Shown here: positions 34,692 to 46,326 of the stretch, in pieces
Layout: each line of letters begins with the position of its first letter
Numbering within the stretch: position 1 is the first letter of the stretch
Assembly (NCBI GenBank): GCA_963662645.2
Contig: CAXXKN010000004.1
Location: forward strand, 1-64,000
Reading direction: 5' to 3'
DNA: 64,000 nucleotides
Source of the DNA: Aldehydirespirator sp963662645
Lineage (GTDB): Bacteria > Actinomycetota > Acidimicrobiia > Acidimicrobiales > Aldehydirespiratoraceae
Notes under the pieces: model-generated
What the model was told of the DNA's origin: nothing
Seen by the model: the letters and a program-made list of their open reading frames with translations, nothing else
The model's database searches: none
Position numbers and translations under genes: made by a program

Positions 34692-35528
34692 CTACTTGGG
34701 GGCGAAGGTTTGCTCCAGCGGGGCCTGCTCGAAGCCGGACGGTCGCGTCCCGGTGGTGGCGTAGAGGTAGAGCGCCGTCTGGAAGATGGCGTTCAGAGCG
34801 GTGAGCACCACCATTACCACCGCCACCCACGCCGCGGCGACGATGATGCCCACCGCCATCAGCGGCTGCCAGCCCGATGCGATAAGGAGCCCGGCCACGA
34901 TTGCCGCGGGGATGATCAGAACGAAGCCGAGGAGGCCGAACCCGACGCGGGCCACGATGTTCTCGCCCCATGTGCGGCGCAGCAGCGACGCCGACTGCTT
35001 GAGACCGGCTATGGCCCCCAGGTCGTCGATGACGATTGCGGGCACGGTAAGGAAGGTCACCACCTCCCAGGCCATCTCCAGCATGTGGGTGACGATCCGT
35101 CCCAGGAAGCCGGCTCGTTCCCTCAGCGCCTGAAGTATCAGCCCGACCGTGGTGGTGAGGATCGCCCACGGCACCAGGCCCGGGATGCGGGCGAACGCCC
35201 GGCCGATGGCGCTGCGCACCGTCGGATCGCCCCCGGTGAGCCTCTCGTGGGCGCCGGCGACCAGGGCGCCGTTGAAGAACACGGCGATGATGCCCAAGAC
35301 CATGGCGGCCACCACGTAGACCACGATCATCGCCGGGTTGAACTCCATGGTGGTCTGGCCGTGTGAGGACTCGGTCGACAATGTGAGGAACGTGAGCGCG
35401 ATCACGATGGCTATCACCACGGCCGACGCAAGAAAGGACAGCACCGGCATCCACAGCAGCTCTCGATCCTTCTTCAGCACCGACCATGAAACCTTGGCCA
35501 GATGCCAGGTGTTGCTGATGCGGCCCAT
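34692..35528 (-). CDS. polytopic membrane protein (DUF6159-like)
   Basis: A 278-aa protein with about six hydrophobic segments. It begins with the characteristic TWHLAKVSWSVLKKDRELLWMP stretch (about residues 6-27), which I associate with DUF6159. No catalytic motif. The ATG at 35528 has AAGGGGAAG upstream; a TTG 21 bases earlier is less likely. It stands alone between convergent and divergent neighbours. Function unknown. Confidence 0.75.
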   Translation of the reverse strand: MGRISNTWHLAKVSWSVLKKDRELLWMPVLSFLASAVVIAIVIALTFLTLSTESSHGQTTMEFNPAMIVVYVVAAMVLGIIAVFFNGALVAGAHERLTGGDPTVRSAIGRAFARIPGLVPWAILTTTVGLILQALRERAGFLGRIVTHMLEMAWEVVTFLTVPAIVIDDLGAIAGLKQSASLLRRTWGENIVARVGFGLLGFVLIIPAAIVAGLLIASGWQPLMAVGIIVAAAWVAVVMVVLTALNAIFQTALYLYATTGTRPSGFEQAPLEQTFAPK

Positions 35529-35584
35529 CGCTTCCCCTTCCGCTAGCAATTCTGCCGGGGTGAAGAGTACCGACCGGAGGGCGC

Positions 35585-36796
35585 CTACCGTGGCTCCCGC
35601 GGCAGACCCAGGACCCGCTCCCCGATGATGTTGCGCTGTATCTCGTTGCTTCCCCCGTAGATGGTGTGGGCCCGCGAGTACAGGAACGTTCGCTGCCAGC
35701 GGTCGAGCCGGTAGTCGAGCCCGCCCTCGCCGGCATGGGCGCCCTCGCCCGGATCGGCCACCATCGACGCCGCGCCCCGGACGCCCATGGCCAGCTCACC
35801 CATCCGCTGGTGCCACGACGCCCAGTAGAGCTTGCCGATCGACTGCTCCGGCCCGGCAAGCCGATCGTGGGTGAGCGAGGTCAGCAACCGCAGCTGGTTG
35901 TAGCGCAGGATCTCGAGCTCGATGTGGCGCTGAACAAGCTCCGAGCGCAGCACGCCGCATCGGAGGCGCCCCGACGCTCTGGCCTCCGACACCAGCGAGT
36001 CGAACTCCTGGCGGAAGCTGAGCTGCTGCCCCAGCGTGCTCGCCCCCCGCTCGAAGGCGAGCGTGCCCATGGCCACCTTCCAGCCGTTGCCTTCTCCGCC
36101 CACGACAAGGTCCGCGTCGGTGACGGCGTCATTGAAGAACGTCTCGTTGAACTCGACGCCGCCGTTGATCTGGACGATGGGACGGATCTCGATCCCGGTC
36201 TGGTCCATGGGCACCAGCAGGTAGCTGAGCCCGGCGTGGCGCTGCGATCCCGCTGTGCTGCGGGCCAGCAGGAAGATCCAGTCGGCGTGCTGGGCCAGGG
36301 AGGTCCACACTTTCTGGCCGTTGATCACCCAATGGCCGCCGCGCCGGTCGGCTCTCGTGGCCACCGCGGCGAGGTCGCTGCCCGCGCCGGGCTCGGAGTA
36401 GCCCTGGCACCACAGCTCGTCTCCCGCCAGAATGGCGGGCACGAAGCGCTGCTGCTGCTCGACTGATCCGAACGCCATCAGGGTGGGGCCCAGCAGCATC
36501 ACGCCCACGTTGGGTATGCGGCCCGGGGCGCGGGCCTCGGTATAGGTGTTGAAGAACACGACCTGCTCGGCCAGAGTGCAGCCCAGCCCCCCGATCCATT
36601 CCGGGAAGTCGAGCCCCAGCCATCCGCCCGATGCGAGCTCGCGCTCCCAGGCGATCTGCACGTCGACCGGCACGTCGTCCTGCCCGGTGAGGCCGCGGCC
36701 GCGGTACCGGGCGAACTCGCCGACGAGGTGCTCCTCGAGCCAGGTCCTGACCTCCTCGGCGAAGGCGGCCAGCGCTGGCGCAGACCGGAAGTCCAT
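35585..36796 (-). CDS. acyl-CoA dehydrogenase
   Basis: A 403-aa FAD flavoprotein of the acyl-CoA dehydrogenase superfamily, of the type with an N-terminal WLEEHL segment common in steroid and side-chain degradation clusters of actinobacteria. The FAD/substrate motif QGYSEPGAGSDLA is near residue 130, and the C-terminal IYGGSNEIQRNIIGERVLG is typical. It probably forms homo- or heterotetramers; substrate unknown. The start codon is eight bases from a -10-like hexamer that overlaps the -10 of the divergent molybdoenzyme gene. Confidence 0.93.
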   Translation of the reverse strand: MDFRSAPALAAFAEEVRTWLEEHLVGEFARYRGRGLTGQDDVPVDVQIAWERELASGGWLGLDFPEWIGGLGCTLAEQVVFFNTYTEARAPGRIPNVGVMLLGPTLMAFGSVEQQQRFVPAILAGDELWCQGYSEPGAGSDLAAVATRADRRGGHWVINGQKVWTSLAQHADWIFLLARSTAGSQRHAGLSYLLVPMDQTGIEIRPIVQINGGVEFNETFFNDAVTDADLVVGGEGNGWKVAMGTLAFERGASTLGQQLSFRQEFDSLVSEARASGRLRCGVLRSELVQRHIELEILRYNQLRLLTSLTHDRLAGPEQSIGKLYWASWHQRMGELAMGVRGAASMVADPGEGAHAGEGGLDYRLDRWQRTFLYSRAHTIYGGSNEIQRNIIGERVLGLPREPR

Positions 36797-36804
36797 ATGC
36801 CCCG

Positions 36805-36814
36805 AGCGTACAAT
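36805..36814. promoter_or_regulatory. overlapping divergent -10 elements (bidirectional promoter)
   Basis: Within AGCGTACAAT, the plus strand reads TACAAT at 36809-36814, seven bases before the GTG at 36822. The minus strand reads TACGCT at 36810-36805, eight bases before the ATG at 36796. The two hexamers share the central TA. Only 25 bases separate the two start codons, so both mRNAs should be leaderless. Confidence 0.6.
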
Positions 36815-36821
36815 CGCAGCC

Positions 36822-39017
36822 GTGGCCGACCCCGGCGAGGTCCCGACAGCCGAAGCTCCGCCCGGGGGCAGCCCTGGTGCGGCGGGACTGGCCGGCCTGA
36901 TCGCCGGAGCCCTGGGCGCAGCGGTGGCGCTGAGCTTCGGTGAGCTGGTCGGAGGTCTGAGTCAGTCCATCCCGTCGCTTGTGATCGCGGTGGGCGAGGT
37001 GGTCACGGACTACACGCCCGGCGATGTCGTGGCTTTCAGCATCGCCAACATCGGCGCCAGCCAGAAGACGGTGCTCACAGCAGGAATCGTCGTCCTGTCG
37101 ATTGCCATCGGCGGGCTGCTGGGCCGCGCCGCGGCCAGAGGCCGCCGCGGCGTGGCCGTCGGAGGCTTCGCGGCATTCGGGCTGGTGGGCGGCTGGGCCG
37201 CGGCCCGCAACCCCCTGAGCCCTGCTCTGGCGTCCTGGATTGTGGCCCTGGCGGCCGCCGTGCTGGCCGCAGCCACGACCCTGTTCCTGGTGAGCCGGGC
37301 AGCGGGGGCGCGCCAGCGGGCGGCCGGCGGAGTGGCACACGCCGACGGAGCGGAGCATGCCGAGGGGGCAGAGGACCCTGACGGCCGGCGCGAGCGGGCC
37401 GGCCCCCGCCGAGCGTTCTTTGCCTACGCCGGCGGCGCCGCGGTGACCGCCCTCAGCCTGGTCGGACTGGGCCGGGGCCTGCGGGGACCGTCCGCCGCGG
37501 AGAAGGCTCGAGAGCTCTACGCGCTCCCGTCGAGGGATCCGGAACCGGCGTCCGGCGCGGCGGCGGGTACGACGACCGCCGACGCCGACGCTGCCATCGA
37601 GGTTCCAGAAGGCATCGCCATTGAAGGCCTCGAAGACACCGTCATCGAAATCCCAGAAGGCATCGGGATCGAGGGCCTGGAAGACACCGTCATCGAGATC
37701 CCAGAAGGCATCGAGATCGAAGGTCTCGACGAGCAGGCCGGTTCCGTCAGCCAAGAGGCACCGACTCCGAGCTCGGAGCAGGCCGCCGCTCCAACCAGCA
37801 CGGAGCCGGGCACTGATCTTGCCGAACCGGAGCCGGCTCCCACCACCACCCAGAAGCCAGAAGACTCCGCAACCACCACAACCCAGAAACCAGAAGACTC
37901 CGCAACCACCACAACCCAGAAACCAGAAGACTCCGCAACCACCACCACACAACCCCCCGAAGAAGCCGCAGCCACCACCACACAACCCCCCGAAGAAGCC
38001 GCAACCACCACCACACAACCCCCCGAAGAAGCCGCAGCCACCACCACACAGAAGCCGCGGCAGTCGTCGCCGCATCCGCAGGTGGCCCACTTGGACACGC
38101 TCGACGACGAGGTCCCTGGCATCTCGCCCTACGTCACCCCGATCTCGCCGAGGAACGAGTTCTACCGCATCGACACCGCCTTGACGGTCCCGCAGGTTGA
38201 TCCGGACCGTTGGCGGCTGCGCATCACCGGGCTGGTTGACAATCCCTACGAACTCACGTACCAGGACATCCGGGCCATGCGCCTCTCCGACCACGTGATC
38301 ACGCTCTCCTGCGTGTCCAACGTCGTGGGAGGGACCCTCGTCGGCAATGCCGTGTGGACCGGCGTCCCTCTCAACGTGCTGCTCCAGCGGGCCGGCGTCC
38401 AGCGCGGCGCCCAGCAGATCGTGGGGCGCTCGGTGGACGACTTCACTGCCGGGTTCCCCACCACCGCGGCCTACGACGGACGCAATGCCATCCTCGCCAT
38501 CGGCATGAACAACGAGCCCCTGCCCCTGCGGCACGGATTCCCGGCCCGCATCGTGGTAGCGGGCCTGTACGGCTACGTGTCGGCGGTGAAGTGGCTCGAG
38601 GAGATCCACCTCACCACCTGGGACGGCTTCGACGGATACTGGGTGCCGCGGGGCTGGTCCAAGCTGGGTCCGATCAAGACGCAGAGCCGGATCGACGTCC
38701 CCAAGGGCGGGTCGACGCTCAGAGTCGGCCAAGCCACTGCGGTGGCGGGCATCGCTTGGGCACCGACTCGGGGCATCCAGCGCGTCGAGGTGAGGATCGG
38801 CGATGAGGGCTGGGTGCCGTGCCGCCTCGGCCAGGCTCTGGGCAACGAGAGCTGGGTTCAGTGGCACCGGGAGTGGACTCCTTCCAACCCGGGCCAGCAG
38901 CAGATCCAGGTACGGGCCACCGACGGCGGCGGCTACACCCAGAGCGGGAGGAACGTGAGGCCCCGACCCAACGGTGCCGAGGGTTGGCACACCCTCAGCG
39001 TCAACGTCAGGAACTGA
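36822..39017 (+). CDS. membrane-anchored molybdopterin oxidoreductase, sulfite-oxidase fold (paralog 1)
   Basis: A 731-aa protein with three parts. Residues about 15-170 hold four hydrophobic segments. A twin-arginine sequence RRAFFAYAGGAAV is near residue 195, followed by a fifth hydrophobic stretch and a long low-complexity linker (about 225-420) made of tandem repeats. The oxidoreductase domain (about 425-731) has the presumed Mo-ligand Cys in VITLSCVSN and a C-terminal Ig-like dimer domain. The layout suggests Sec-inserted helices followed by Tat export of a cofactor-loaded domain, as in actinobacterial Rieske proteins. Substrate unknown. A near-copy lies at 41665. Confidence 0.88.
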   Translation: MADPGEVPTAEAPPGGSPGAAGLAGLIAGALGAAVALSFGELVGGLSQSIPSLVIAVGEVVTDYTPGDVVAFSIANIGASQKTVLTAGIVVLSIAIGGLLGRAAARGRRGVAVGGFAAFGLVGGWAAARNPLSPALASWIVALAAAVLAAATTLFLVSRAAGARQRAAGGVAHADGAEHAEGAEDPDGRRERAGPRRAFFAYAGGAAVTALSLVGLGRGLRGPSAAEKARELYALPSRDPEPASGAAAGTTTADADAAIEVPEGIAIEGLEDTVIEIPEGIGIEGLEDTVIEIPEGIEIEGLDEQAGSVSQEAPTPSSEQAAAPTSTEPGTDLAEPEPAPTTTQKPEDSATTTTQKPEDSATTTTQKPEDSATTTTQPPEEAAATTTQPPEEAATTTTQPPEEAAATTTQKPRQSSPHPQVAHLDTLDDEVPGISPYVTPISPRNEFYRIDTALTVPQVDPDRWRLRITGLVDNPYELTYQDIRAMRLSDHVITLSCVSNVVGGTLVGNAVWTGVPLNVLLQRAGVQRGAQQIVGRSVDDFTAGFPTTAAYDGRNAILAIGMNNEPLPLRHGFPARIVVAGLYGYVSAVKWLEEIHLTTWDGFDGYWVPRGWSKLGPIKTQSRIDVPKGGSTLRVGQATAVAGIAWAPTRGIQRVEVRIGDEGWVPCRLGQALGNESWVQWHREWTPSNPGQQQIQVRATDGGGYTQSGRNVRPRPNGAEGWHTLSVNVRN
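37605..37733 (+). repeat. 48-bp in-frame tandem repeat in the linker
   Basis: Encodes the 16-residue unit EGIxIEGLEDTVIEIP, two full copies and a partial third. Alternating hydrophobic and acidic residues suggest a beta-helix-like spacer. Absent from the paralog at 41665. Confidence 0.85.
37847..38050 (+). repeat. 33-bp in-frame tandem repeats in the linker
   Basis: Three units encoding TTTTQKPEDSA-like 11-mers are followed by three TTTTQPPEEAA-like units and a partial one. Nucleotide units are almost identical, which implies recent expansion by slippage. Thr/Pro-rich, so a likely extended cell-surface stalk. Confidence 0.9.
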
Positions 39018-40523
39018 GTGCTGACGGCAACCCTTCAGCAGGCTGCTCACGACTACGCGGAGCGGCCGGCCTTCATCAGCGCCGGCGGCCGGGCGACGAG
39101 CTTCGAGGAGCTCGAACAGGCCGCTCAGCAGGTCGCGGCCGGACTGCACGAGCGCGGGCTGGGCGAGGGTTCGGTGGTGGGCCTGGTGCTGCCCTCCGAT
39201 GTGGACTATGTGGCCATCTACCTTGGCGCGGCTCGCATAGGTGCCGTCACGGCGGGGATCAACCCGCTGCTGACCGCTGCCGAAGCGTCCGGCTGCCTCG
39301 ACCGGCTGGGTGCCGACCTGGTCGTGGTGGACCCGCAGCTCGTTCACCTCGCGGGCCCAGGTGCCGCTACCCCGGTGGAGCAGTTGGAGGGAGGGGGCGA
39401 TCCGGCCACCGCAGGCGGCTCGCTGCGCTCCGGCGCGGGCGTGTCCGAGCGGGCCCTGGCCGGCCTCGCGGCCGGTCCCGACGACGGGCGTCCCGTGTGC
39501 ATCTGCTTCACGTCGGGCTCAACGGGTGAGCCCAAGGCGGCCTGGTTCGGCAATCGTCAGCTGCGAGCGGTGGCCCAGATCGACGAGGGCGGCGATTGGG
39601 GTGCCGGCCACGGAATATCGTCCACCCAGTTCGCCCATGTCGCCTTCATGACGAAGCTCCCGTGGATGCTGGCGTGCGGGCGGACCACGCATCTGTTGGA
39701 GCGCTGGTCGGCCGGATCTGCCCTGAAGCTGATTGCTCGCCATCGAATGGCCGCGGTCATCGGCGTGGCCCCGCAGATCGCTCTCATGGTCCGGCACCCG
39801 TCATCAACCCTGCTGGACTTCTCAGCCGTGCGGGCGGTGGTGGCGGGCGGGGGCCCGTCGGCGCCGGAGCTGGTGCAATCCGCCCGTGAGCGATTCGGTG
39901 CCCCATACTCGATCCGGTACTCGTCCACCGAGTCGGGCGGCGTCGGGCTGGGCACCGCGCTGGACGCCGACGATGACGAGGCCTGCCATTCGGTGGGCCG
40001 GCCCCGGCGGGGCGTGCAGGCTGAGATCAAAGATCCAGCGGGAAAAAAGCTCGATCCCGGCGAGACGGGAGAGCTCTGGCTCAAGTCTCCCGCGGTGATG
40101 TCGGGGTACTGGCGCGACCCGAAGTCCACCTCCGAGGCACTGGTGGACGGTTGGCTGCGCACCGGGGACCTGGCCACGGTGGGCGCCGACGGCCTCTACC
40201 GCCTCGCGGGCCGGTTGAGCGACATGTTCATCCGGGGCGGCTACAACGTGCATCCCGCCGAAGTCGAGAGCGTGTTGGCCGGGCACCCCGCTGTGCAGGA
40301 CGTGGCAGTGGTGGCGCGTCCCGATCCGGTGATGGGCGAGATCGGTGTGGCTGTGGTGGTGCCGCTCCAGGGCGCAAGCCCTCCCACACTGGAGGACCTG
40401 CGAGCCTTCGGATCCCGGGCCCTGGCCCGCCACAAGCTGCCCGAAGCCCTGAACCTCGTGGACGAGCTGCCCCGCAACGCGACCGGAAAGATAGACCGCC
40501 GCCGCCTCCCGACCGGCACTTGA
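39018..40523 (+). CDS. class I AMP-dependent acyl-CoA synthetase
   Basis: A 501-aa ANL ligase. P-loop FTSGSTGEPKAAWF near residue 163, YSSTESGGVGLG near residue 300, WLRTGDLATVGADGLYRLAGRLSDM near residue 380, and C-terminal NATGKIDRR carrying the catalytic Lys. Its GTG immediately follows the stop of the molybdoenzyme gene (TGAGTG), so the two are co-translated despite unrelated functions. Acid substrate unknown. Confidence 0.92.
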   Translation: MLTATLQQAAHDYAERPAFISAGGRATSFEELEQAAQQVAAGLHERGLGEGSVVGLVLPSDVDYVAIYLGAARIGAVTAGINPLLTAAEASGCLDRLGADLVVVDPQLVHLAGPGAATPVEQLEGGGDPATAGGSLRSGAGVSERALAGLAAGPDDGRPVCICFTSGSTGEPKAAWFGNRQLRAVAQIDEGGDWGAGHGISSTQFAHVAFMTKLPWMLACGRTTHLLERWSAGSALKLIARHRMAAVIGVAPQIALMVRHPSSTLLDFSAVRAVVAGGGPSAPELVQSARERFGAPYSIRYSSTESGGVGLGTALDADDDEACHSVGRPRRGVQAEIKDPAGKKLDPGETGELWLKSPAVMSGYWRDPKSTSEALVDGWLRTGDLATVGADGLYRLAGRLSDMFIRGGYNVHPAEVESVLAGHPAVQDVAVVARPDPVMGEIGVAVVVPLQGASPPTLEDLRAFGSRALARHKLPEALNLVDELPRNATGKIDRRRLPTGT

Positions 40524-40533
40524 CAGAGTCGGG

Positions 40534-41583
40534 TCAGCGGCGGCCGCGGCGGGATGAGCGAGCCCGGGCCGCCTCGCGGGCCCGCTGCCGCTCAATTTCG
40601 CCGCGCAAGGCGATGAAGCGCTCCACTCGTCGGGGATCCATTTCGCCGCTGTCCACGGCCGCGGTCACCGCACAGTCGGGTTCGGCACCGTGGGCGCAGT
40701 CCGCGAACCGGCAGCTGCGGCCGTATTCCTCGATGTCACTGAACACCCGGCTCAGCGCCTCCTGCGCGTCGGTCAGGCCGAGGGCCCTCACACCGGGCGT
40801 GTCCAGAACCATCCCGCCGTCGTCGGGCAGGAGGACCAGCCGGCGGGCCACTGTGGTGTGGCGGCCCCTCCGGTCGGAGGGACGGACCCCGGCGGTCGCG
40901 AGGACATCAGCTCCGGCCAGCGCGTTCACCAGAGTCGACTTGCCCGACCCGCTGGCACCCACGAGGGCCAGCGTGCGGCCCGAGCCGAGCCTGGACCGGA
41001 GATCGTCGAGGCCCAAGCCGCTGCGAGCGCTCAGCGTCAGCACATCGACATCGCCGGCCACGGCCCGCACCGTCTCGGCCGCGGAGGCGGCGTCAGCGGC
41101 CCCATCGGCCTTGGTGAGGAGTATCACTATCGCGGCGCGGCTGTCCTGTGCCATCACCAGCATGCGCTCGAAGCGTCCCGGGGGCAAGGGGCGGTCCAGC
41201 CCGGCAACGATCCCCACGATGTCGCAGTTGGCCGCGAGAACCTGCTCCCGGTCGCGCTCGACGTCCCGGCGGATCAGGGCCGTGCGCCGGGGCAGCACCC
41301 TGCCGATCAACGGCATGCCGTCTCCGGGAACCAGTTCAACCCAGTCGCCGGTCACGGGCGCGGTCTCGGCCTGGGCCCGCACCGAGTCGGAGCCGGCCCG
41401 CACCGCGCCTTTCGCCGTCACCACATCGCATTCGCCCCGATCCACCTGCACCACCCGGGCGACCCGCGTCCCGGGCTCGATGGAACTAGCCACGCGGTCG
41501 TCGTAGCCCCACCGGTACAGGTCGCCGATATCGCCCGTCACTGGTGCGTCATCGGCGAGCGCGGCCCGTCTCCATCCGTTCAC
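40534..41583 (-). CDS. rsgA: ribosome small-subunit-dependent GTPase A
   Basis: A circularly permuted GTPase that aids late 30S maturation. In order: OB-fold (about residues 30-110), G4 LLTKAD near 152, G1 GASGSGKST near 207, G3 DTPG near 256 and a zinc knuckle with Cys and His (CRFADCAHG...C) near 285, then a basic C-terminus. The length is 349 aa from GTG 41583. An in-frame GTG at 41604, six bases after TACGCC, is an alternative leaderless start. It converges with the acyl-CoA synthetase gene, ten bases away. Confidence 0.94.
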   Translation of the reverse strand: MNGWRRAALADDAPVTGDIGDLYRWGYDDRVASSIEPGTRVARVVQVDRGECDVVTAKGAVRAGSDSVRAQAETAPVTGDWVELVPGDGMPLIGRVLPRRTALIRRDVERDREQVLAANCDIVGIVAGLDRPLPPGRFERMLVMAQDSRAAIVILLTKADGAADAASAAETVRAVAGDVDVLTLSARSGLGLDDLRSRLGSGRTLALVGASGSGKSTLVNALAGADVLATAGVRPSDRRGRHTTVARRLVLLPDDGGMVLDTPGVRALGLTDAQEALSRVFSDIEEYGRSCRFADCAHGAEPDCAVTAAVDSGEMDPRRVERFIALRGEIERQRAREAARARSSRRGRR

Positions 41584-41664
41584 TATGGCCCATCGCGCTC
41601 GCACACGAAAGGCGTACGATCTCGGCGGGCGAGATAGTCGATCCGAGGCGCCCGAGGGACAGCG

Positions 41665-43506
41665 GTGAAGGACCAAGAATCGAGCGGCGACCATCTGGAC
41701 TCCCCGCCGGGCGCGGCGCCCTCCTTGATGGGCGCATTGGCCGGAGCGGCCGGCGCGGGCGTCGGTCTGGGGTTCGGCGAGCTGGTGGAGGGAGCATTCG
41801 AGTCGATCCCGTCGCTGGTGGTGGCGGTGAGCGAGCTGCTCAGCGACTACACCCCCGGCGACGTGGTGAGGTTCAGCATCGCCAACTTCGGTGCCAGCCA
41901 GAAGACGCTGCTCACTGCTGGCATCATCATTGGGGCACTGGTCCTCGGCGGTGTGCTGGGCCGTTCCGCAGTACGAGGGCGCCCGAGCGTGACTGTGGCC
42001 GGGTTCGCACTGTTCGGCCTGCTGGGCGGCTGGGCCGCGGCCCGCAACCCGCTGAGCCCGGCCGCGGGATCGTGGATCTTGGGCCTGGTCGCCGCTGCTC
42101 TCGCCGCGGGAACCACCTTGCTGCTTGTGAGCCGCGCCGTTCGACGCCCGGCGCCGGCAGCCGCGGCCGTACCAGTCGAACCACCAACCGCCGCCGAGCC
42201 GGGCCTCGCGGCCGAGCCGCCTCTTCCAGCCCGGCTGGCAACGGCGGTCGAGCAGCCCACCGCCGAGCTGGGCCTCTCGGCCACTTGTGAAGAATGGGAT
42301 GCACCCGGCACCCAGAGGGGGACGCGGCGGGCCTTTCTCGCTTACGCAGCCGGCGCCGGTGCGGCTGCGCTGGCCATGGTCGGCCTGGGCCGGGCATTGC
42401 GGGGCCAGTCGGCCGCGGAGCAGTTCCTGGAGACGAACGCGCTGCGGTCAGCGACAGCCACCACGACCACACCGCCGTCCACTACAGGGGCGCCCGAGGC
42501 CACAGAGGCGGCCGCGGCGCCGGCGTCCACCACCAGCACCGCCGCACCGGCGTCAGCGGGTCCATCCGTGCGGGAGCAGGTGGCCGCGCTCGACACGCTC
42601 GATGACGACGTGGCCGGCATCTCGCCGTATGTGACGCCCAACGACAGCTTCTACCGGATCGACACCGCCTTCGGCGAGGTTCCCCAGGTCGACCCGGCCG
42701 ACTGGCGGCTCCGCTTCACCGGCATGGTCGACAACCCCTACGAGATCACGTTCGACGAGATCCAGTCCATGGACCTGTCCGACCATGTGATCACCCTGTC
42801 GTGCGTGTCGAACCGGGTGGGCGGCAACCTGGTCGGCAACGCCGTCTGGACCGGGGTCCCGCTGTCGGTGCTGCTGGACCGGGCCGGGGTGCAGCCGGGC
42901 GCCGACCAGGTGGTGGGCCGGTCGGTGGACGACTGGACGGCCGGCTTCCCGACTCCGCTGGTGTACGACGGCCGCAACGCCGTCCTGGCCATCGGCATGA
43001 ACGGAGAGTTCCTGCCCACCAACCACGGCTTCCCGGCCCGGCTGGTGGTGGCCGGCCTCTACGGCTACGTCTCGGCGGTCAAGTGGATCGACGAGATCCA
43101 CCTGACCACCTGGGACGGCTTCGACGGCTATTGGGTGCCGAGGGGCTGGTCCAAGGAGGGGCCGATGAAGACCCAGAGCCGCATCGACGTGCCCTCAGCC
43201 GGCCGCGGGCTCGTGGCCGGGCAGACAACGCCGATCGCCGGCATCGCCTGGGCGCCGACCCGCGGCATCGAGCGGGTCGAGGTGAACATCGACGACGAGG
43301 GCTGGATGCCCTGCGAGCTTGGCGAAGCCCTGGGCGACGAGAGCTGGGTGCAGTGGCACCGCGAGTGGACGCCCACCGCTGGCCGGCACCGCATCCAGGT
43401 GCGGGCCACCGACGGCGACGGCATCACCCAGAGCGGCCGGCAGGTCGATCCCGCCCCCAACGGCGCCGAGGGCTGGCACACCATCACCGTCACCGTGGAC
43501 GCCTGA
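41665..43506 (+). CDS. membrane-anchored molybdopterin oxidoreductase, sulfite-oxidase fold (paralog 2)
   Basis: A 613-aa paralog of the protein at 36822 with the same order: four hydrophobic segments (about 15-160), a twin-arginine RRAFLAYAAGAG near residue 222, a shorter Ala/Thr/Pro linker (about 255-305) without the long repeats, and a sulfite-oxidase-fold domain with the Mo-ligand Cys in VITLSCVSN. The catalytic halves are very similar, so the pair arose by duplication. The two copies are separated by an acyl-CoA synthetase and rsgA. The GTG at 41665 is chosen as the first start in frame. Confidence 0.88.
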   Translation: MKDQESSGDHLDSPPGAAPSLMGALAGAAGAGVGLGFGELVEGAFESIPSLVVAVSELLSDYTPGDVVRFSIANFGASQKTLLTAGIIIGALVLGGVLGRSAVRGRPSVTVAGFALFGLLGGWAAARNPLSPAAGSWILGLVAAALAAGTTLLLVSRAVRRPAPAAAAVPVEPPTAAEPGLAAEPPLPARLATAVEQPTAELGLSATCEEWDAPGTQRGTRRAFLAYAAGAGAAALAMVGLGRALRGQSAAEQFLETNALRSATATTTTPPSTTGAPEATEAAAAPASTTSTAAPASAGPSVREQVAALDTLDDDVAGISPYVTPNDSFYRIDTAFGEVPQVDPADWRLRFTGMVDNPYEITFDEIQSMDLSDHVITLSCVSNRVGGNLVGNAVWTGVPLSVLLDRAGVQPGADQVVGRSVDDWTAGFPTPLVYDGRNAVLAIGMNGEFLPTNHGFPARLVVAGLYGYVSAVKWIDEIHLTTWDGFDGYWVPRGWSKEGPMKTQSRIDVPSAGRGLVAGQTTPIAGIAWAPTRGIERVEVNIDDEGWMPCELGEALGDESWVQWHREWTPTAGRHRIQVRATDGDGITQSGRQVDPAPNGAEGWHTITVTVDA

Positions 43507-43560
43507 GCCGCGACCCTCCGGCGCGGGAACGCCCGCACAGCGCTGGCACTGACGGGCTAG

Positions 43561-43620
43561 CGCCATATCGGCGAGCGGCGTATTGGCGGGCGGCATGTTG
43601 GCGGGCGGGATATTGGTGTA
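43561..43620 (+). repeat. 15-bp tandem repeats before the xanthine-dehydrogenase-like gene
   Basis: Four imperfect units around the word TTGGCGGGCGG (CGGCGAGCGG, TTGGCGGGCGG twice, TTGGTGTATCG) at about 15-base spacing run up to the predicted -10. They could be iterated regulator sites or slippage products. Confidence 0.6.
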
Positions 43621-43647
43621 TCGTCGGCCTATGGTGGAGGGGGCATC

Positions 43648-43651
<4 letters not shown>
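43619..43651 (+). promoter_or_regulatory. predicted leaderless micro-ORF before the xanthine-dehydrogenase-like gene
   Basis: TATCGT at 43619-43624 is six bases before an ATG at 43631 that opens MVEGAS and stops in ATGA at the start codon of the next gene (43648). The GGAGGGGG inside the micro-ORF would be the ribosome-binding site of the large gene. Confidence 0.4.

Positions 43652-46322
<2,671 letters not shown>

Positions 46323-46326
<4 letters not shown>

Noticed and set aside
37847..38050. CRISPR-like array
   Set aside because: The 33-base units are directly adjacent without unique spacers and encode an in-frame peptide repeat.
36129..39347. A 1072-codon open frame on the minus strand across the molybdoenzyme gene
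   Set aside because: It is low-complexity Gly/Cys-rich where it is antisense to the Thr/Pro repeats; the plus-strand protein has clear domains.
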